Positions 26,341 through 38,491 of a DNA stretch of 64,000 bases are shown piece after piece; the first letter of the stretch is position 1, and each line of letters starts with the position of its first letter. A program made the translations under genes and the position numbers. The notes under the pieces were generated by a model. That model did no database searches and was not told the origin of the DNA. It was given only the letters and a program-made list of their open reading frames with translations. The stretch covers positions 1,550,001-1,614,000 of the forward strand of contig NZ_CP063194.1 of the NCBI RefSeq assembly GCF_028609865.1, in the 5' to 3' direction. The DNA is from Corynebacterium jeddahense. Its GTDB lineage: Bacteria; Actinomycetota; Actinomycetes; Mycobacteriales; Mycobacteriaceae.

Positions 26341-29300
26341 CTAGAACGCGCCGCCGGTCGGGTTATACGTGGCGGTGACAGTCTTGGTGTCGCCCCCGCC
26401 GGCGCCACCCGCAGCGCCGCCCTCCGCGCCAGCATCCGAGGCGATGTCGCTGGGGTCGCCGAAGGAGGCGTCGTCAAGCGAAGGCTCCTTGGGCGCCTCC
26501 GCGGGGTCCGCGCCCTTGATCATCCAGATGATGGTGTCCAGCTCCTCGGGTTTGACCAGCACCTCGCGCGCTTTCGAGCCCTCGGACGGGCCGACGACGC
26601 CGCGCGACTCCATGAGGTCCATGAGGCGGCCGGCCTTGGCGAAGCCGATGCGCAGCTTGCGCTGGAGCATCGACGTCGAGCCGAGCTGCGAGGTGACCAC
26701 GAGCTCGACGGCCTCGAGGAGGTCGTCCATGTCCTTGCCGATGTCGTCGTCGATGACCTTGGCCTCGGCCTGCTTGTCCTCCGTGACGCCCTCAACGTAG
26801 TCCGGCTCATCCTGCGACTTCGCTGCCTCGACGACGGCCTGGATCTCCTCGTCGGTGACGAACGCGCCTTGGAGGCGCTGCGGCTTTCCGGCGCCCTGGG
26901 GGATGAACAGGCCGTCGCCCATGCCGATGAGCTTTTCGGCGCCGCCCTGGTCGAGGATGACGCGCGAGTCCGTCAGCGACGACGTCGCGAAGGCCAAACG
27001 GGATGGCACGTTCGTCTTGATCAAGCCGGTGACCACGTCGACGGACGGGCGCTGCGTCGCCAGTACGAGGTGGATGCCGGCCGCGCGCGCCTTTTGGGTG
27101 ATGCGGACAATGGATTCCTCGATCTCCTTCGGCGCCGTCATCATGAGGTCGGCGAGCTCGTCGACGACGCATACGATGAACGGATACGGGCGCATCTCGC
27201 GCTCGGAGCCCGGCGGGGCCACCAGCTCGCCGGAGCGGACCTTGCGGTTGAAGTCCTTGATGTGGCGCACGCGCGCGGACTTCATGTCCATGTAGCGCTG
27301 CTCCATCTCCTCGACGAGCCACTGCAGCGCGGCCGCCGCCTTCTTCGGCTGGGTGATAATCGGCGTGATCAGGTGCGGAATGCCCTCGTACGGGGTGAGC
27401 TCCACCATCTTCGGGTCGACGAGGATGAGGCGGACCTCCTCCGGCGTCGCGCGGGTGAGCAGCGAGACGAGCATCGAGTTCACGAACGCCGACTTACCGG
27501 AGCCGGTCGAGCCGGCCACGAGCAGGTGCGGCATCTTCTGGATCGAGCTGGCGATGAACTCGCCCTCGATATCCTTGCCCAGCCCGATGAGCATCGGGTC
27601 GTCCTGCGCCGCCACCTTCGGCGCGTCGAGTACGTCGCGAAGGCGCACCATCTCGCGGTCGGCGTTGGGCACCTCGATGCCCACGGCCGACTTGCCAGGG
27701 ATCGGGGTAAGCAGGCGCACGTTGTCCGTCGCCACGGCGTACGCGAGGTTCGATTGCAGGTTCGTGATCTTCGAGACCTTCACGCCCGGGCCGAGCTCGA
27801 CCTCGTAGCGCGTCACTGTCGGCCCGCGCGAGAACCCGGTGACCTGCGCGTTGACGTTGAACTCCTCGAAGACGTCCGTGATCGCCTCGATCATCCGGTC
27901 GTTCGCCTCGGTGCGCGTCTTCGGCGCGGCGCCGGGGATGAGCAGGTCCGTCGACGGCAGCGTATAGTCGCCCTGCGGGATCTTGCGCACCTTTTGCGCC
28001 GGCTTCTCCAGCTCGGACTTCGGCGTCGTCGCCGGGATCTTCGACGCGTCGATGCCCGAGCGCGCCGCGATCGCCTTCGCCATCTGCTCGCGGGAGCTGG
28101 CCACGGCGTCGGGGGCAGTTGCTTCTCGACGTTCACCCTCCGGCTCGCGTTCTCCCCGCTCGATGACGCGCGTCTCGTTGTCCCGCACGGGGCGGCGCTT
28201 CGCCGGGGCCGGACGCGAAACCGCCGTGGTCGGCGCCTCGGGGGCGGCGGCGGGCTGGGCCGGCGCGGCGTCGTCGAGGTCGGCGTCCAGGTCGGTGGCG
28301 CCGCCGAGGTCAATGTCGCCGTCGAGGTCGACCTCGTCGGCGAAGTCGAACAGCTCGTCATCGCCGCGGTCGGTCTCGTTCGTGGGGTAGCTCTCCATCG
28401 GCGTCGGGCGGCGGCGCGGCGGACGGGCCGGGCGCTCGGCCCGGAAGTTGCGCGCGGGGCGCGGCGCCGGTGCAGTCGCAGTTGCCGTGGCGGAGCGTCG
28501 CTCGCGGCCGTCCGCGATGTCGTCGAGGTCGTCCGATACGTGTGCGTAGGGGTCCGAGTCCTCGTCCGCGTCCGCCGCGCCCCCGGACCGGAACCCGGCG
28601 AACATCCCGATCGCGAGGCCCTTGACGTAGTCGTACGCCTCGCGCACCGTGATGCCCGTGGCCTTGAGGGCGCCGTAGACGATGATGAGGCTAAGCAGCG
28701 GCACCGCGATGTACGCGGAGAACCCGGCGGCGAGCAGACCGCCGGTGAACGCACCGATCACGCCGCCGGCGGTCTTGCGCTCCGACCACGCCGAGGGGTT
28801 TCCGGCGAAGACGTGAACGAGCCCGAGCATGCCGAGCGCGATGATGCTAAATCCGAGCGTGACGCGGGCGCGCACCTCGTCGCTCGCGCGCACGTTGAGC
28901 ATGAGCGCAAGCGCCACGCCCACAAGGACGACGGGCAGGATGAGCGCGCCCGCGCCGATGAGCCAGTGCGTCCCCGTGGAGATGAGGTCGCCGACCGGCC
29001 CCGCCACGTCGAACCACACGGAGCCGCCGATCACGGCGGCGAGGCCGATGAGGATGAGGCCCCACGCGTCGGCGTGGGTCTCGAACGTGCTCGGGCCCCC
29101 GTTGCCAAACCGGGGCTCGCGGGGTGCGCGCTCCTCGGCCTCCTCCTCGCGGGGTGCACGGCGGCCGCGGCGCTCGCGCGGGGCGTCGTCGTCACGCTCG
29201 GGCTCGAAGAAATCCTCGTGTTCCTCGGGTTCGTGGTCGCGGCGGAAGAACGCGCCGACGCCGCGCGCTGCGGCGCCGAGCGAGCTGCCCACGGCCTTGT

Positions 29301-29454
29301 AGGCGGAGCCGACGCGCTCGTCGGCGGTGTCGGCGGCGACGTTGGAGGATGTCGGCGGGTGCGTCATCGACACCGGACCGCCGTAGCGGGTGCCGTCCGC
29401 CGGGCGGCGGGAGGGAGACCGAGACGAGCGCGGTGCGGTGTTTTTGACAGACAT
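26341..29454 (-). CDS. ftsK: DNA translocase FtsK
   Basis: FtsK pumps chromosome termini across the division septum. The 1037-residue protein has a charged N-terminus, four to five membrane helices (about 140-290), a disordered Pro/Ala/Asp-rich linker (about 300-480) and the motor. The motor has the FtsK alpha/beta domain, Walker A GSTGSGKS near residue 648 and Walker [12 protein letters not shown]. The gamma winged helix (ASVLQRK-like [20 protein letters not shown]) follows, then an extra Gly/Ala-rich tail. ATG at 29454. terC and its riboswitch are downstream on the same strand. Confidence 0.95.
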   Translation of the reverse strand: MSVKNTAPRSSRSPSRRPADGTRYGGPVSMTHPPTSSNVAADTADERVGSAYKAVGSSLGAAARGVGAFFRRDHEPEEHEDFFEPERDDDAPRERRGRRAPREEEAEERAPREPRFGNGGPSTFETHADAWGLILIGLAAVIGGSVWFDVAGPVGDLISTGTHWLIGAGALILPVVLVGVALALMLNVRASDEVRARVTLGFSIIALGMLGLVHVFAGNPSAWSERKTAGGVIGAFTGGLLAAGFSAYIAVPLLSLIIVYGALKATGITVREAYDYVKGLAIGMFAGFRSGGAADADEDSDPYAHVSDDLDDIADGRERRSATATATAPAPRPARNFRAERPARPPRRRPTPMESYPTNETDRGDDELFDFADEVDLDGDIDLGGATDLDADLDDAAPAQPAAAPEAPTTAVSRPAPAKRRPVRDNETRVIERGEREPEGERREATAPDAVASSREQMAKAIAARSGIDASKIPATTPKSELEKPAQKVRKIPQGDYTLPSTDLLIPGAAPKTRTEANDRMIEAITDVFEEFNVNAQVTGFSRGPTVTRYEVELGPGVKVSKITNLQSNLAYAVATDNVRLLTPIPGKSAVGIEVPNADREMVRLRDVLDAPKVAAQDDPMLIGLGKDIEGEFIASSIQKMPHLLVAGSTGSGKSAFVNSMLVSLLTRATPEEVRLILVDPKMVELTPYEGIPHLITPIITQPKKAAAALQWLVEEMEQRYMDMKSARVRHIKDFNRKVRSGELVAPPGSEREMRPYPFIVCVVDELADLMMTAPKEIEESIVRITQKARAAGIHLVLATQRPSVDVVTGLIKTNVPSRLAFATSSLTDSRVILDQGGAEKLIGMGDGLFIPQGAGKPQRLQGAFVTDEEIQAVVEAAKSQDEPDYVEGVTEDKQAEAKVIDDDIGKDMDDLLEAVELVVTSQLGSTSMLQRKLRIGFAKAGRLMDLMESRGVVGPSEGSKAREVLVKPEELDTIIWMIKGADPAEAPKEPSLDDASFGDPSDIASDAGAEGGAAGGAGGGDTKTVTATYNPTGGAF

Positions 29455-29521
29455 GGGTGTAACTCTAACGCCTTAAGTCACATTTTCCCCATACGCCACA
29501 CCGGCGCGCGCCGGTCAAGCG

Positions 29522-30148
29522 CTACATCTTGACAGTGAAGTCTTTGCACGCGTCTACCGCGCCGGACTTCTCCACCTCGACGGCGTCGCGCCCCGACACC
29601 CAGAGCAGCAGCTCCCCCGGCTCACCGGCGACGCGCAGTACGTTGTCCCCACGCTCGGCCACACCGGCCTTGTCCCCCAGCGTGGCCGGCGGCATGTCCG
29701 GCGGGGTGAGGATCACGGGCACGGGCGCCTTGCGCAGCGTCATTCGCCCGAAGCGCTTCGCCAGCGCGAAAAGCTCCTCGTTCACCGCCCGGGAAAATTC
29801 GCGCGGCGCCACCACTCCCCCGCCGCGACGCACGTCCTCGTGGTGGATGAAGTGCTCGGAGGTGTTCATCGCAGTGTTGAGCGGCTTCAGCCACACCGGT
29901 GGGCCGGCTGCCCACTCGCGCACGACATCCTCGTACGGGCGGGCCATCTGCTTCTCGGTCTCTTTCTCCGTCACGCCCGAGAGCGCGTCGACGAAGATGC
30001 CGGGCGCCGCGGCGGGCTTGGACTCGCGGATGAGCAGGTGCACCGCGAGGTCGCGTGTCACCCAGCCCTCGTTCAGCGTCGGCGCATCCGGGCCGACCTC
30101 GAGGAAGAGCTCGGCGAGGCGTTCACGTTCTTTCTGCGCAAAAGACAT
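29522..30148 (-). CDS. TIGR03085 family protein (DinB/maleylpyruvate isomerase fold)
   Basis: The 208-residue protein matches the actinobacterial TIGR03085 family, a DinB-like four-helix metal-binding fold. It starts MSFAQKERERLAELFLEVGPDAPTLNEGW and contains TRDLAVHLLIRESKP and TSEHFIHHEDVRRG, which supply His ligands of the expected metal site. Thiol-dependent (mycothiol) activity is possible but inferred. It sits between RNase J's downstream exported gene and ftsK. Confidence 0.85.
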   Translation of the reverse strand: MSFAQKERERLAELFLEVGPDAPTLNEGWVTRDLAVHLLIRESKPAAAPGIFVDALSGVTEKETEKQMARPYEDVVREWAAGPPVWLKPLNTAMNTSEHFIHHEDVRRGGGVVAPREFSRAVNEELFALAKRFGRMTLRKAPVPVILTPPDMPPATLGDKAGVAERGDNVLRVAGEPGELLLWVSGRDAVEVEKSGAVDACKDFTVKM

Positions 30149-30209
30149 GCGCCCGAGCTTAGCCCCGCGGCACGGTGTGGTGCGGCGGGGCGGGGTGGTG
30201 AACTGCGTG

Positions 30210-30668
30210 CTACATCGACGCGGGCAGGATGCCCGCGTTCCACGCGACCGCGAAGATCTTGGCGTACAGGTCGTTGAGCACCCGAATCACCGGGGCGAAC
30301 GCTGCCCACACCGGGTCGGTGGTGACCACGCGGCCCGCCGGCCCGTAGCCGAGGTCGGTCACCGTCTTCCCCTCGACGTAGCACCCACCAAACCCGCCCT
30401 TGTAATGCATGCAGAGAATCTGATCAGCGTCGAAGCGCCCCAGCACCCGGATGGCGCCATCGCCTCCGTGGAAGAAGTCCTTGTCCCCCGGCCGCACCAC
30501 GTCGTAGCTCAGCCAAGAGCCGGTGTAGCCGGGATCGTAAGGCACCGTGGTTCCCGGCTGCAGCTCGTGGACCCGCTCCGCCGCGCCCGCCGCGGGTAGG
30601 ACGCCGGGGGCGGTGGCAACGGCGGTGGCGAGGGCGACAAGGGTGAGCGCTGGTTGTGAAGGTCTCAT
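30210..30668 (-). CDS. Small exported protein, function unknown
   Basis: The 152-residue protein has a signal peptide (MRPSQPALTLVALATAVATA..., cut near GAA at residue 30) and a short mature domain. That domain has one cysteine pair (LCMHYKGGFGGCYVEG) that may form a disulphide. No family recognised. The ATG at 30668 was chosen; it lies 75 bases after the RNase J stop, separated by a hairpin. Confidence 0.75.
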   Translation of the reverse strand: MRPSQPALTLVALATAVATAPGVLPAAGAAERVHELQPGTTVPYDPGYTGSWLSYDVVRPGDKDFFHGGDGAIRVLGRFDADQILCMHYKGGFGGCYVEGKTVTDLGYGPAGRVVTTDPVWAAFAPVIRVLNDLYAKIFAVAWNAGILPASM

Positions 30669-30717
30669 ATCCCTTACATCACGAAAGGCAGGGCCGCCGT
30701 TACGGTGGCCCTGCCGA

Positions 30718-30744
30718 AGGAGCGTCGAGAAGCGAACTGCTCCT
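30718..30744. terminator. Hairpin with dispersed motif at RNase J 3' end
   Basis: AGGAGC (30718-30723) and GCTCCT (30739-30744) pair around CGTCGAGAAGCGAA (30723-30736), an exact GCGAA-type copy of the dispersed motif. It overlaps the first base pair of the RNase J stop codon. No T-run is present, so terminator function is uncertain. Confidence 0.4.
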
Positions 30745-32926
30745 AGCGCGACTCGCGCGTCGCCGCGATCTCGTCGTCGGAGGCGGCGTGGTTGTCCGAG
30801 GACATCGGCACCACCGTCGGGAGGATCACCGGCTGGCGCTTGTAGTTCTGCTCGATCGCGCGCGAGACCTTGCGGCGGATCTGCTGCACCATGCGGAACG
30901 GGTCGTTCTCGCCCTCGGCGGCGAGGTCGCCCATGACGGCCTCGACGCCCTCGACGACCTTCTTGTTGAAGTCGCGGTCGTCGTCGGAGTAACCCGTGGT
31001 GGACACCTGCGGGGCTTCGAGCAGGCGGCCCGTGCGGTCGTCGATAACGCAGGTGATGGACACGACACCGCCGGAGGCGAGCGAGGTGCGGTCGGCGAGC
31101 ACGTCCGGGTCGACATCGCCCATGGTCGTGCCGTCGACGTAGAGCTGGCCCACCTGGTACTGGCCCGCGACCTTGATCTGGCCCTTGTGCATGTCCACGA
31201 CCACGCCGTTCTGGGCGAGCGCGGTGTTCGACGGCTTCACGCCGGTGGAGATCGCGAGCTCCTTGTTCGCGCGCATGTGGCGCCACTCGCCGTGCACCGG
31301 CATCGCGTTGCGCGGGCGCGCCGCGTTGTAGAGCGCGAGCAGCTCGCCCGCGTAGCCGTGGCCGGACGCGTGGACGTGCGCCTCGGAGTTCGTGATCACG
31401 TTCGCGCCGATCTGGGCGAGGTTGTTGATCACGGCGAAGACGGCCTCCTCGTTACCCGGGATGAGCGAGGACGACAGGATGATCGTGTCGCCGTCGTGGA
31501 TGGTGATCTGGCGGTGCTCGCGGCGCGACATGCGCGACAGCGCCGCCATCGGCTCACCCTGGGTGCCGGTGGTGATGAGCACCGTCTTGTGCGGCGCCAT
31601 CTTCGCGGCCTCCTCGATCGGGATAATCGTGCCCTTCGGCGCCTTGAGCAGGTTCATCTTCTCGGCGATCTCCATGTTGCGCAGCATGGAGCGGCCGTTG
31701 AACGCCACCTTGCGGTTGTTGGCCACGGCGGCGTTGACCGCCATCTGCACGCGCGAGACATTCGAGGCAAACGACGCGATGACCACGCGCTGGCGCGCGC
31801 CCGCGACTAGCCGGGTGAGCGTCTCCTCGATGCCGGCCTCTGAGGCGGAGATGCCCGGGATGGTGGCGTTCGTGGAGTCGCACATGAACAGGTCGATGCC
31901 CTCGTCGCCGTAGCGGGCCAGGGCCGGGATGTCCGTCGGCTTGCCGTCGTACGGGGTCTGGTCCACCTTGATGTCGCCGGTCATCACCACGTGGCCAGCG
32001 CCCGTCTTAATCGAGAGGCCGAGGCACTCGGGGATGGAGTGGCCGACGTGCCAGAAGCGCAGGCGGAACGGGCCGACAGTGACCTCGGAGTCCTTGTTCA
32101 CGTCGTGCAGCTTCGGGCGCTGGCGGTGCTCCTGCGTCTTCGCGGCGATGAGCGCGTTGGTGAACTTCGAGGAGTAGATCGGGATGTCGTTGCGCAGCTT
32201 GAGCAGCCACGGGATCGCGCCGATGTGGTCCTCGTGGCCGTGGGTGACCACGAGCGCGTCGACCTTGTCCAGCTTGTTCTCGATCGGCCCGAAGTCCGGC
32301 AGCACGAGGTCCACGCCCGGCTCGTCCGAGTTCGGGAACAGCACGCCACAGTCCACGATGAGCAGGCGCCCGTTGTACTCGAAGACCGTCATGTTGCGGC
32401 CGATCTCCGAGATGCCGCCGAGCGCGTAGATGCGCAGCGTGTCCTTGGCCAGCTTCGCCGGGGCGGGCAGGCGCTTCGTCAGGTCCGCGCCCTGCATGGA
32501 CTTCACCGGGTTGCGGCGCCCGCCGCCGTTGCCGCCGCGGCCGTGGCCGCCGTTGCCGTTACCGCGGCCCTCGCCGCCGTGGCCGCCGTTGCCGTTACCG
32601 CGGCCACCGTTGCCCCGGCCGCGACCGCGGCGCCGGCTGCGGCCACCCCCGTTGCCGCTGTCGTTGCCGTTGTCGCGGCCGTTGCCGTTGTCGTTGCCGC
32701 CGTTGTCTCGGCCGCCGTTGTCGTTGCCGCCGTTGTCGGCGCGGACCTCGGCGGCGCCAGCACCGGCACCGGCACCGGCACCGGCGCCAGCGTCGCCGCC
32801 GTCACCGGCGCCCGGGCGCTCGATCGGCGCTGCCTCCGGTGCCTGGAACACGGGCTGCTGGTCGGACGCCTCCGGCGGTCCAGCCTTTCGCGTCACCTTG
32901 CGTGCGCGATTGCGGGGTTCGTTCAT
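30743..32926 (-). CDS. rnj: Ribonuclease J
   Basis: RNase J is a metallo-beta-lactamase-fold endo- and 5'-exoribonuclease in mRNA decay and rRNA maturation. The 727-residue protein has the metal motif HGHEDHIG, further ligands in HSIPECLG, MTGDIKVDQTP and HASGHG, and the beta-CASP domain. The ATG at 32926 gives MNEPRNRARKVTRKAG. The first about 165 residues are a disordered extension rich in Gly, Asn, Asp and Arg (NGGNDNGGRDNGG, RSRRRGRGRG), longer than in many RNase J proteins. dapA lies two bases upstream. Confidence 0.95.
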   Translation of the reverse strand: MNEPRNRARKVTRKAGPPEASDQQPVFQAPEAAPIERPGAGDGGDAGAGAGAGAGAGAAEVRADNGGNDNGGRDNGGNDNGNGRDNGNDSGNGGGRSRRRGRGRGNGGRGNGNGGHGGEGRGNGNGGHGRGGNGGGRRNPVKSMQGADLTKRLPAPAKLAKDTLRIYALGGISEIGRNMTVFEYNGRLLIVDCGVLFPNSDEPGVDLVLPDFGPIENKLDKVDALVVTHGHEDHIGAIPWLLKLRNDIPIYSSKFTNALIAAKTQEHRQRPKLHDVNKDSEVTVGPFRLRFWHVGHSIPECLGLSIKTGAGHVVMTGDIKVDQTPYDGKPTDIPALARYGDEGIDLFMCDSTNATIPGISASEAGIEETLTRLVAGARQRVVIASFASNVSRVQMAVNAAVANNRKVAFNGRSMLRNMEIAEKMNLLKAPKGTIIPIEEAAKMAPHKTVLITTGTQGEPMAALSRMSRREHRQITIHDGDTIILSSSLIPGNEEAVFAVINNLAQIGANVITNSEAHVHASGHGYAGELLALYNAARPRNAMPVHGEWRHMRANKELAISTGVKPSNTALAQNGVVVDMHKGQIKVAGQYQVGQLYVDGTTMGDVDPDVLADRTSLASGGVVSITCVIDDRTGRLLEAPQVSTTGYSDDDRDFNKKVVEGVEAVMGDLAAEGENDPFRMVQQIRRKVSRAIEQNYKRQPVILPTVVPMSSDNHAASDDEIAATRESR
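32515..32800 (-). repeat. Low-complexity repeats in RNase J N-terminal extension
   Basis: Short in-frame repeats of GCCGCCGTTGCCGTT(A)CCGCGGCC and CCGTTGTCGTTGCCGCC units encode Gly-Asn-Gly-Arg-type and Asp-Asn-Gly-Gly-type stretches; a run of GGCACC follows at about 32760-32790. Confidence 0.8.
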
Positions 32927-32928
32927 AT

Positions 32929-33873
<945 letters not shown>

Positions 33874-33882
<9 letters not shown>

Positions 33883-34500
33883 GCCTTCGGCGCCCAAATC
33901 GCCAAACAGCCGCGGCGCCTCGCCCCGCATGACCTTGAGTACCGCTTCCGCCACCGCGCGGGTCTCCTCGTGCTCGTACGGCCCATCGTGGTCCGCCACG
34001 AACTCCCGCCACGCGCGGTAGGACCCGGAGGCCACGGCCTGGACCGCGGCCGCGGCGGGCGCGAGCGCGCGCACCGCCTCCGCCGCGCGCTTGCGCCGCA
34101 GCAGCGCGTTCGCCTCCCCGGCGAGCTGCTCCTCCACTGCGGCGCCGAGCTCCCCCTGCACGAAGTGAATGTCTTCCACCGCGGTGCGGAACATGCGCGC
34201 GAGCTCCTCGTCCCCGGCGATAACCGCCGGCACGACGAACCCCTCGTCCGCGCGCAGGGTGACGTGCAGCCCGGGCGCGGCCTCGAGGGCGTGGGCCGCG
34301 TCGCGCGAGATCCCCCGGATGTGCAGGCTCGCCCCGGCGTGGTCGAGCAGGCCGGTGCGGTCGTCGTCGATAAGCGAATGCAACAGCCCCTCCGGCGCGA
34401 TGTCGGACAAGGCGGCGTGCGCGATGGTGGCCTCGCCGTCCGTCATGCCCTCCGGGCCGGGGATGCGCAGCGACGTCGCGGCGACGAGTTGCACCCGCAT
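33874..34500 (-). CDS. Degenerate ThyX-like protein lacking the flavin/dUMP motif
   Basis: This 208-residue protein sits where thyX lies in C. glutamicum (between dapB and dapA) and keeps several ThyX landmarks. These include GLLDHAGASLHIRGISRDAAH, EANALLRRKRAAEAVRALAP, SGSYRAWREFV and an end LFGDLG. The segment that should carry the ThyX signature RHR-x7-S and the following SxRY is replaced by EAAPGLHVTLRAD, and the C-terminal 25 residues are missing. It can therefore hardly be an active flavin-dependent thymidylate synthase. The frame is open with no stops, so it may be retained for another role. The ATG follows the dapB stop directly. Confidence 0.75.
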
Positions 34501-35286
<786 letters not shown>

Positions 35287-35300
35287 CTAGTCTGGGAGCT

Positions 35301-35978
35301 ATGAGAGGAGCCACGAGAGACGACACGACACCCCGCCACGCCACCGCCCTGCTGCTCGGCGCCGGCCTACTGCTCGCAGGCTGCAGCGCCGGTAACGGAA
35401 CCGCGACGACCACGGTGACCGAGACCGAACGCGAAACGGCGACGAGTCCGGCCGAGCGGGTGACGGAGTCGGTCGTCTCGACGGTTACCCCCACTTCGCC
35501 GGCGCAGGCCGCCGCGGCCCCCGCCCCGGCTGCCGCAGGCCCAGTCGCCCCGTTCACACTCGAGGGCACGCGGCTCGATTCCTACGCGGCCAAGCAGCGC
35601 ATCGAAGACATCCGCGCGGGCGCCCACGACGATGTCGACCGCCTCGTCATCGAGTTTTCCGGCACCGGCCGGCCGGGAGTTATCGCCGGCTACGACGACG
35701 ACCCGCGCCAGCAGGCCTCCGGCTACCCGCTCGTGCCGGCAGGGAACGCGTACTTCGGCATGATCATCCAGGGCGTGCCGCTCAGCCAGGTGTGGGACGG
35801 CCCGGAGGTGGAGAAGGCCAATTCCGACGGCGTCGCCGCGGGCAGCATCCTCCAGGTGAAAAACGGCGGGATCTTCGAGGCGGACGCCCAGTACGTCGTC
35901 GGCCTCGACGCGAAGCGCCCGTACCACCTCTACTTCCTGGACAATCCGACGCGCCTCGTCGTCGACTTCCAGAAGTAG
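35301..35978 (+). CDS. Lipoprotein with AMIN-like domain
   Basis: The 225-residue protein has a lipobox LLAGC (lipidated Cys near residue 29) after a hydrophobic signal. A Thr/Ala/Pro-rich spacer follows to about 80. The AMIN-like domain contains DRLVIEFSGTGRPG and the closing strand NPTRLVVDF. AMIN-like domains bind envelope polymers or partner proteins. It diverges from dapB with a 56-base gap, and its stop codon runs into a long perfect hairpin. Confidence 0.85.
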   Translation: MRGATRDDTTPRHATALLLGAGLLLAGCSAGNGTATTTVTETERETATSPAERVTESVVSTVTPTSPAQAAAAPAPAAAGPVAPFTLEGTRLDSYAAKQRIEDIRAGAHDDVDRLVIEFSGTGRPGVIAGYDDDPRQQASGYPLVPAGNAYFGMIIQGVPLSQVWDGPEVEKANSDGVAAGSILQVKNGGIFEADAQYVVGLDAKRPYHLYFLDNPTRLVVDFQK

Positions 35979-36039
35979 GGGGAGGGCCTCCGAGGGAATG
36001 AGGGCAAATGTGTCCTCATTCCCTCGGAGGCCCTCCCCC
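35978..36039. terminator. Long perfect hairpin between lipoprotein gene and pnp
   Basis: Arms 35978-36003 and 36014-36039 are 26 bases each and perfectly complementary (GGGGGAGGGCCTCCGAGGGA... paired with its complement), with a 10-base loop GCAAATGTGT. It lies between convergent genes, starting inside the lipoprotein stop codon. It probably works as a bidirectional terminator although neither side has a T-run. Confidence 0.75.
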
Positions 36040-36053
36040 ACCCGAAAACTGGC

Positions 36054-38339
36054 TTACTCGCCGTCCTCTACGGGCACGAGCGAGATCTTGCCGCGGTTGT
36101 CGATGTCGCGGATCTCAACCTCGACCTTGTCGCCGACGTGGATGACGTCCTCGACGTTTTCCACGCGGGTGTTGCCGCCCAGGTTGGAGATGTGGATGAG
36201 GCCGTCGGTGCCCGGCATGATGGAGACGAACGCGCCGAACGCGACGGTCTTGACCACGGTGCCCAGGTAGCGCTCGCCGACCTTCGGCAGCTGCGGGTTG
36301 GCAATCGCGTTGATCTTCTCCACCGCCGCGTCCGCGGCCTCGCCTGAGGCGGCCGAGACGAACACCGTGCCGTCGTCCTCGATGGACACTTCGGCGCCGG
36401 TATCCTCCGTGATCTGGTTGATGGTCTTGCCCTTCGGGCCGATGACCTCGCCGATCTTGGATACGGGCACCTTCACCGTGGTGATCTTCGGCGCGAGCGG
36501 GCTCATTTCGTCCGGGCCCTCGATGACCTCGGACATGGTGTCCAGGATCGCCTCGCGGGCGTCGCGCGCCTGGTTCAGGGCATCGGCAAGCACGCTCGAC
36601 GGGATGCCGTCGAGCTTCGTGTCCAGCTGCAGGGCCGTGATGAACTCGCGGGTGCCGGCGACCTTGAAGTCCATGTCACCGAACGCGTCCTCGGCGCCGA
36701 GGATATCGGTGAGCGCGACGTACTCGGTCTCGCCATCAACCTCGCCGGAGACGAGGCCCATCGCGATGCCGGCAACCGGGGCGGCCAGCGGCACGCCCGC
36801 GTTGTAGAGCGACAGCGTCGACGCGCAGACGGAGCCCATCGAGGTCGAGCCGTTCGAGCCGAGCGCCTCGGAGACCTGGCGGATGGTGTACGGGAACTCC
36901 TCGCGCGGCGGGATCACCGGCAGCAGTGCGCGCTCGGCGAGCGCGCCGTGGCCGATCTCGCGGCGCTTCGGGGAACCGACGCGGCCCGTCTCGCCGGTGG
37001 AGTACGGCGGGAAGTTGTAGTGGTGGATGTAGCGCTTCGAGTCCTCCGGGGTGAGGGAGTCGATGTGCTGCTCCATCTTCAGCATGTCCAGCGTGGTCAC
37101 ACCGAGGATCTGCGTCTCGCCGCGCTCGAACAGGGCGGAGCCGTGGGCGCGCGGAACGAGCTGGACCTCCACCTCGAGGTCGCGGATGTCGGTGAGCCCT
37201 CGGCCGTCGATACGGAAGCCCTCGGAGAGGATCTTCTCGCGCACGATCTGCTTCATCACCGCGTTGTAGGCGGCGCGGATCTCCTTCGAGGCGGCCGCGA
37301 CGGCCTCGCGGTCGTCGTCGTCGATGTCGAAGGTGTCAAGCAGCTGCTCCTCGATCTCCTCCATGTACGCGTTCGTCGCGTCGTCGCGCTCGGCCTTGCC
37401 CTTAATGGTGAGCAGCTTCGCCAGCTTCTTCGCGGACTTCTTCTCCACCGCGGTAAAGACCTTGTCGGAGTAGGCCGGGAAGAGCGGGAACTCCTTCGTA
37501 TCCTTGGCCACCTCGTCGGCGAGGGCGCGCTGCGCGCGGCACAGCGTCTCGATGAACGGCTTCGCGGCCTCGAGGCCCTCGGCGACGGTCGCCTCGGTCG
37601 GCGCCGGGTAGCCGGCCTCGACCTGCTTGACAACGTTCACGCCAGCGCCAGCCTCCACCATCATGATGGCGACGTCTTCCTCGGTCTTGCGGCCGCGCTT
37701 GCGCTCGACCATGCGGCCCGCGACCACCATCTCGAAGAGGCAGCGCTCGTGCTGCTCGTGGTTCGGAAACGCGACCCACTGGCCCTCCGGGTGCTTGTCG
37801 TCCGCGAGCAGCGCCATGCGCACGCCGCCGACGGGGCCGGAGACCGGCAGGCCGGACAGCTGCGTTGCGGCGGACGCACCGTTGATGGCCACGACGTCGT
37901 AGTACTCCTCCGGGTGCTGGGAGAGCACGGTGATGACAACCTGCACCTCGTTGCGCAGGCCCTTGACGAAGGTGGGGCGCAGCGGGCGGTCGATGAGGCG
38001 GCAGGCGAGGATCGCCTGCGTCGACGGGCGGCCCTCGCGGCGGAAGAAGGAGCCCGGGATCTTGCCCGCGGCGTACATGCGCTCCTCGACGTCCACGGTG
38101 AGCGGGAAGAAGTCGAAGCCCTCGCGCGGCTGGTTCGACGCCGTGGTGGTGGCCAGCAGCATCGTCTCCTCGTCGAGGTACGTGGTCACGGACCCGTCGG
38201 CCTGGCGGGCGAGCTGGCCGGTCTCGAACCGCACGGTGCGGGTGCCAAAGTCGCCGTTGTCCAGGGTGGCCACAGCCTCGGTGAGGCCGAAGTCCTCGTC
38301 GACGTTGACGTCGAAGCTGTTGTTCGGTGTGAAGCTCAA
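36054..38339 (-). CDS. pnp: Polynucleotide phosphorylase
   Basis: PNPase degrades RNA 3' to 5' phosphorolytically, working with RNase J here. The 761-residue protein has two RNase PH domains ([11 protein letters not shown] early; [15 protein letters not shown] and [24 protein letters not shown] in the second, catalytic one). A KH domain follows ([18 protein letters not shown]), then an S1 domain near the end ([26 protein letters not shown]). The start is TTG at 38339 giving (M)SFTPNNSFD, since AAGGAGAGA lies about 10 bases upstream; an ATG at 38375 would precede that ribosome site. Confidence 0.95.
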   Translation of the reverse strand: MSFTPNNSFDVNVDEDFGLTEAVATLDNGDFGTRTVRFETGQLARQADGSVTTYLDEETMLLATTTASNQPREGFDFFPLTVDVEERMYAAGKIPGSFFRREGRPSTQAILACRLIDRPLRPTFVKGLRNEVQVVITVLSQHPEEYYDVVAINGASAATQLSGLPVSGPVGGVRMALLADDKHPEGQWVAFPNHEQHERCLFEMVVAGRMVERKRGRKTEEDVAIMMVEAGAGVNVVKQVEAGYPAPTEATVAEGLEAAKPFIETLCRAQRALADEVAKDTKEFPLFPAYSDKVFTAVEKKSAKKLAKLLTIKGKAERDDATNAYMEEIEEQLLDTFDIDDDDREAVAAASKEIRAAYNAVMKQIVREKILSEGFRIDGRGLTDIRDLEVEVQLVPRAHGSALFERGETQILGVTTLDMLKMEQHIDSLTPEDSKRYIHHYNFPPYSTGETGRVGSPKRREIGHGALAERALLPVIPPREEFPYTIRQVSEALGSNGSTSMGSVCASTLSLYNAGVPLAAPVAGIAMGLVSGEVDGETEYVALTDILGAEDAFGDMDFKVAGTREFITALQLDTKLDGIPSSVLADALNQARDAREAILDTMSEVIEGPDEMSPLAPKITTVKVPVSKIGEVIGPKGKTINQITEDTGAEVSIEDDGTVFVSAASGEAADAAVEKINAIANPQLPKVGERYLGTVVKTVAFGAFVSIMPGTDGLIHISNLGGNTRVENVEDVIHVGDKVEVEIRDIDNRGKISLVPVEDGE

Positions 38340-38426
38340 AAGGATCTCTCTCCTTCGAAGGTTGTCGGCGATCATCGGTGCCGCCGGTCGTCTGTGCTCG
38401 TGCAACGGCCAATGATCATAACAAAA

Positions 38427-38453
38427 ATCGCCCCACCATGCAGGTGGGGCGAT
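38427..38453 (-). terminator. Rho-independent terminator after rpsO
   Basis: ATCGCCCCACC and GGTGGGGCGAT pair around ATGCA. On the minus strand the stem is followed by a T-rich run (TTTTTGTT). It separates rpsO from pnp. Confidence 0.8.
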
Positions 38454-38491
38454 TGTTCGGGCGGCTGCGTATCGACGGCAGCTTCGCCCAA

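Noticed and set aside
26071..29532. An 1153-codon plus-strand open frame opposite ftsK
   Set aside because: Pure antisense frame with Arg/Leu/Asp/His composition; ftsK on the minus strand is clear.
32515..32805. Separate Ala/Thr-rich or Pro-rich proteins over the RNase J repeat
   Set aside because: These are other-frame readings of the Gly/Asn/Arg repeat; the RNase J frame continues through to a conserved core.
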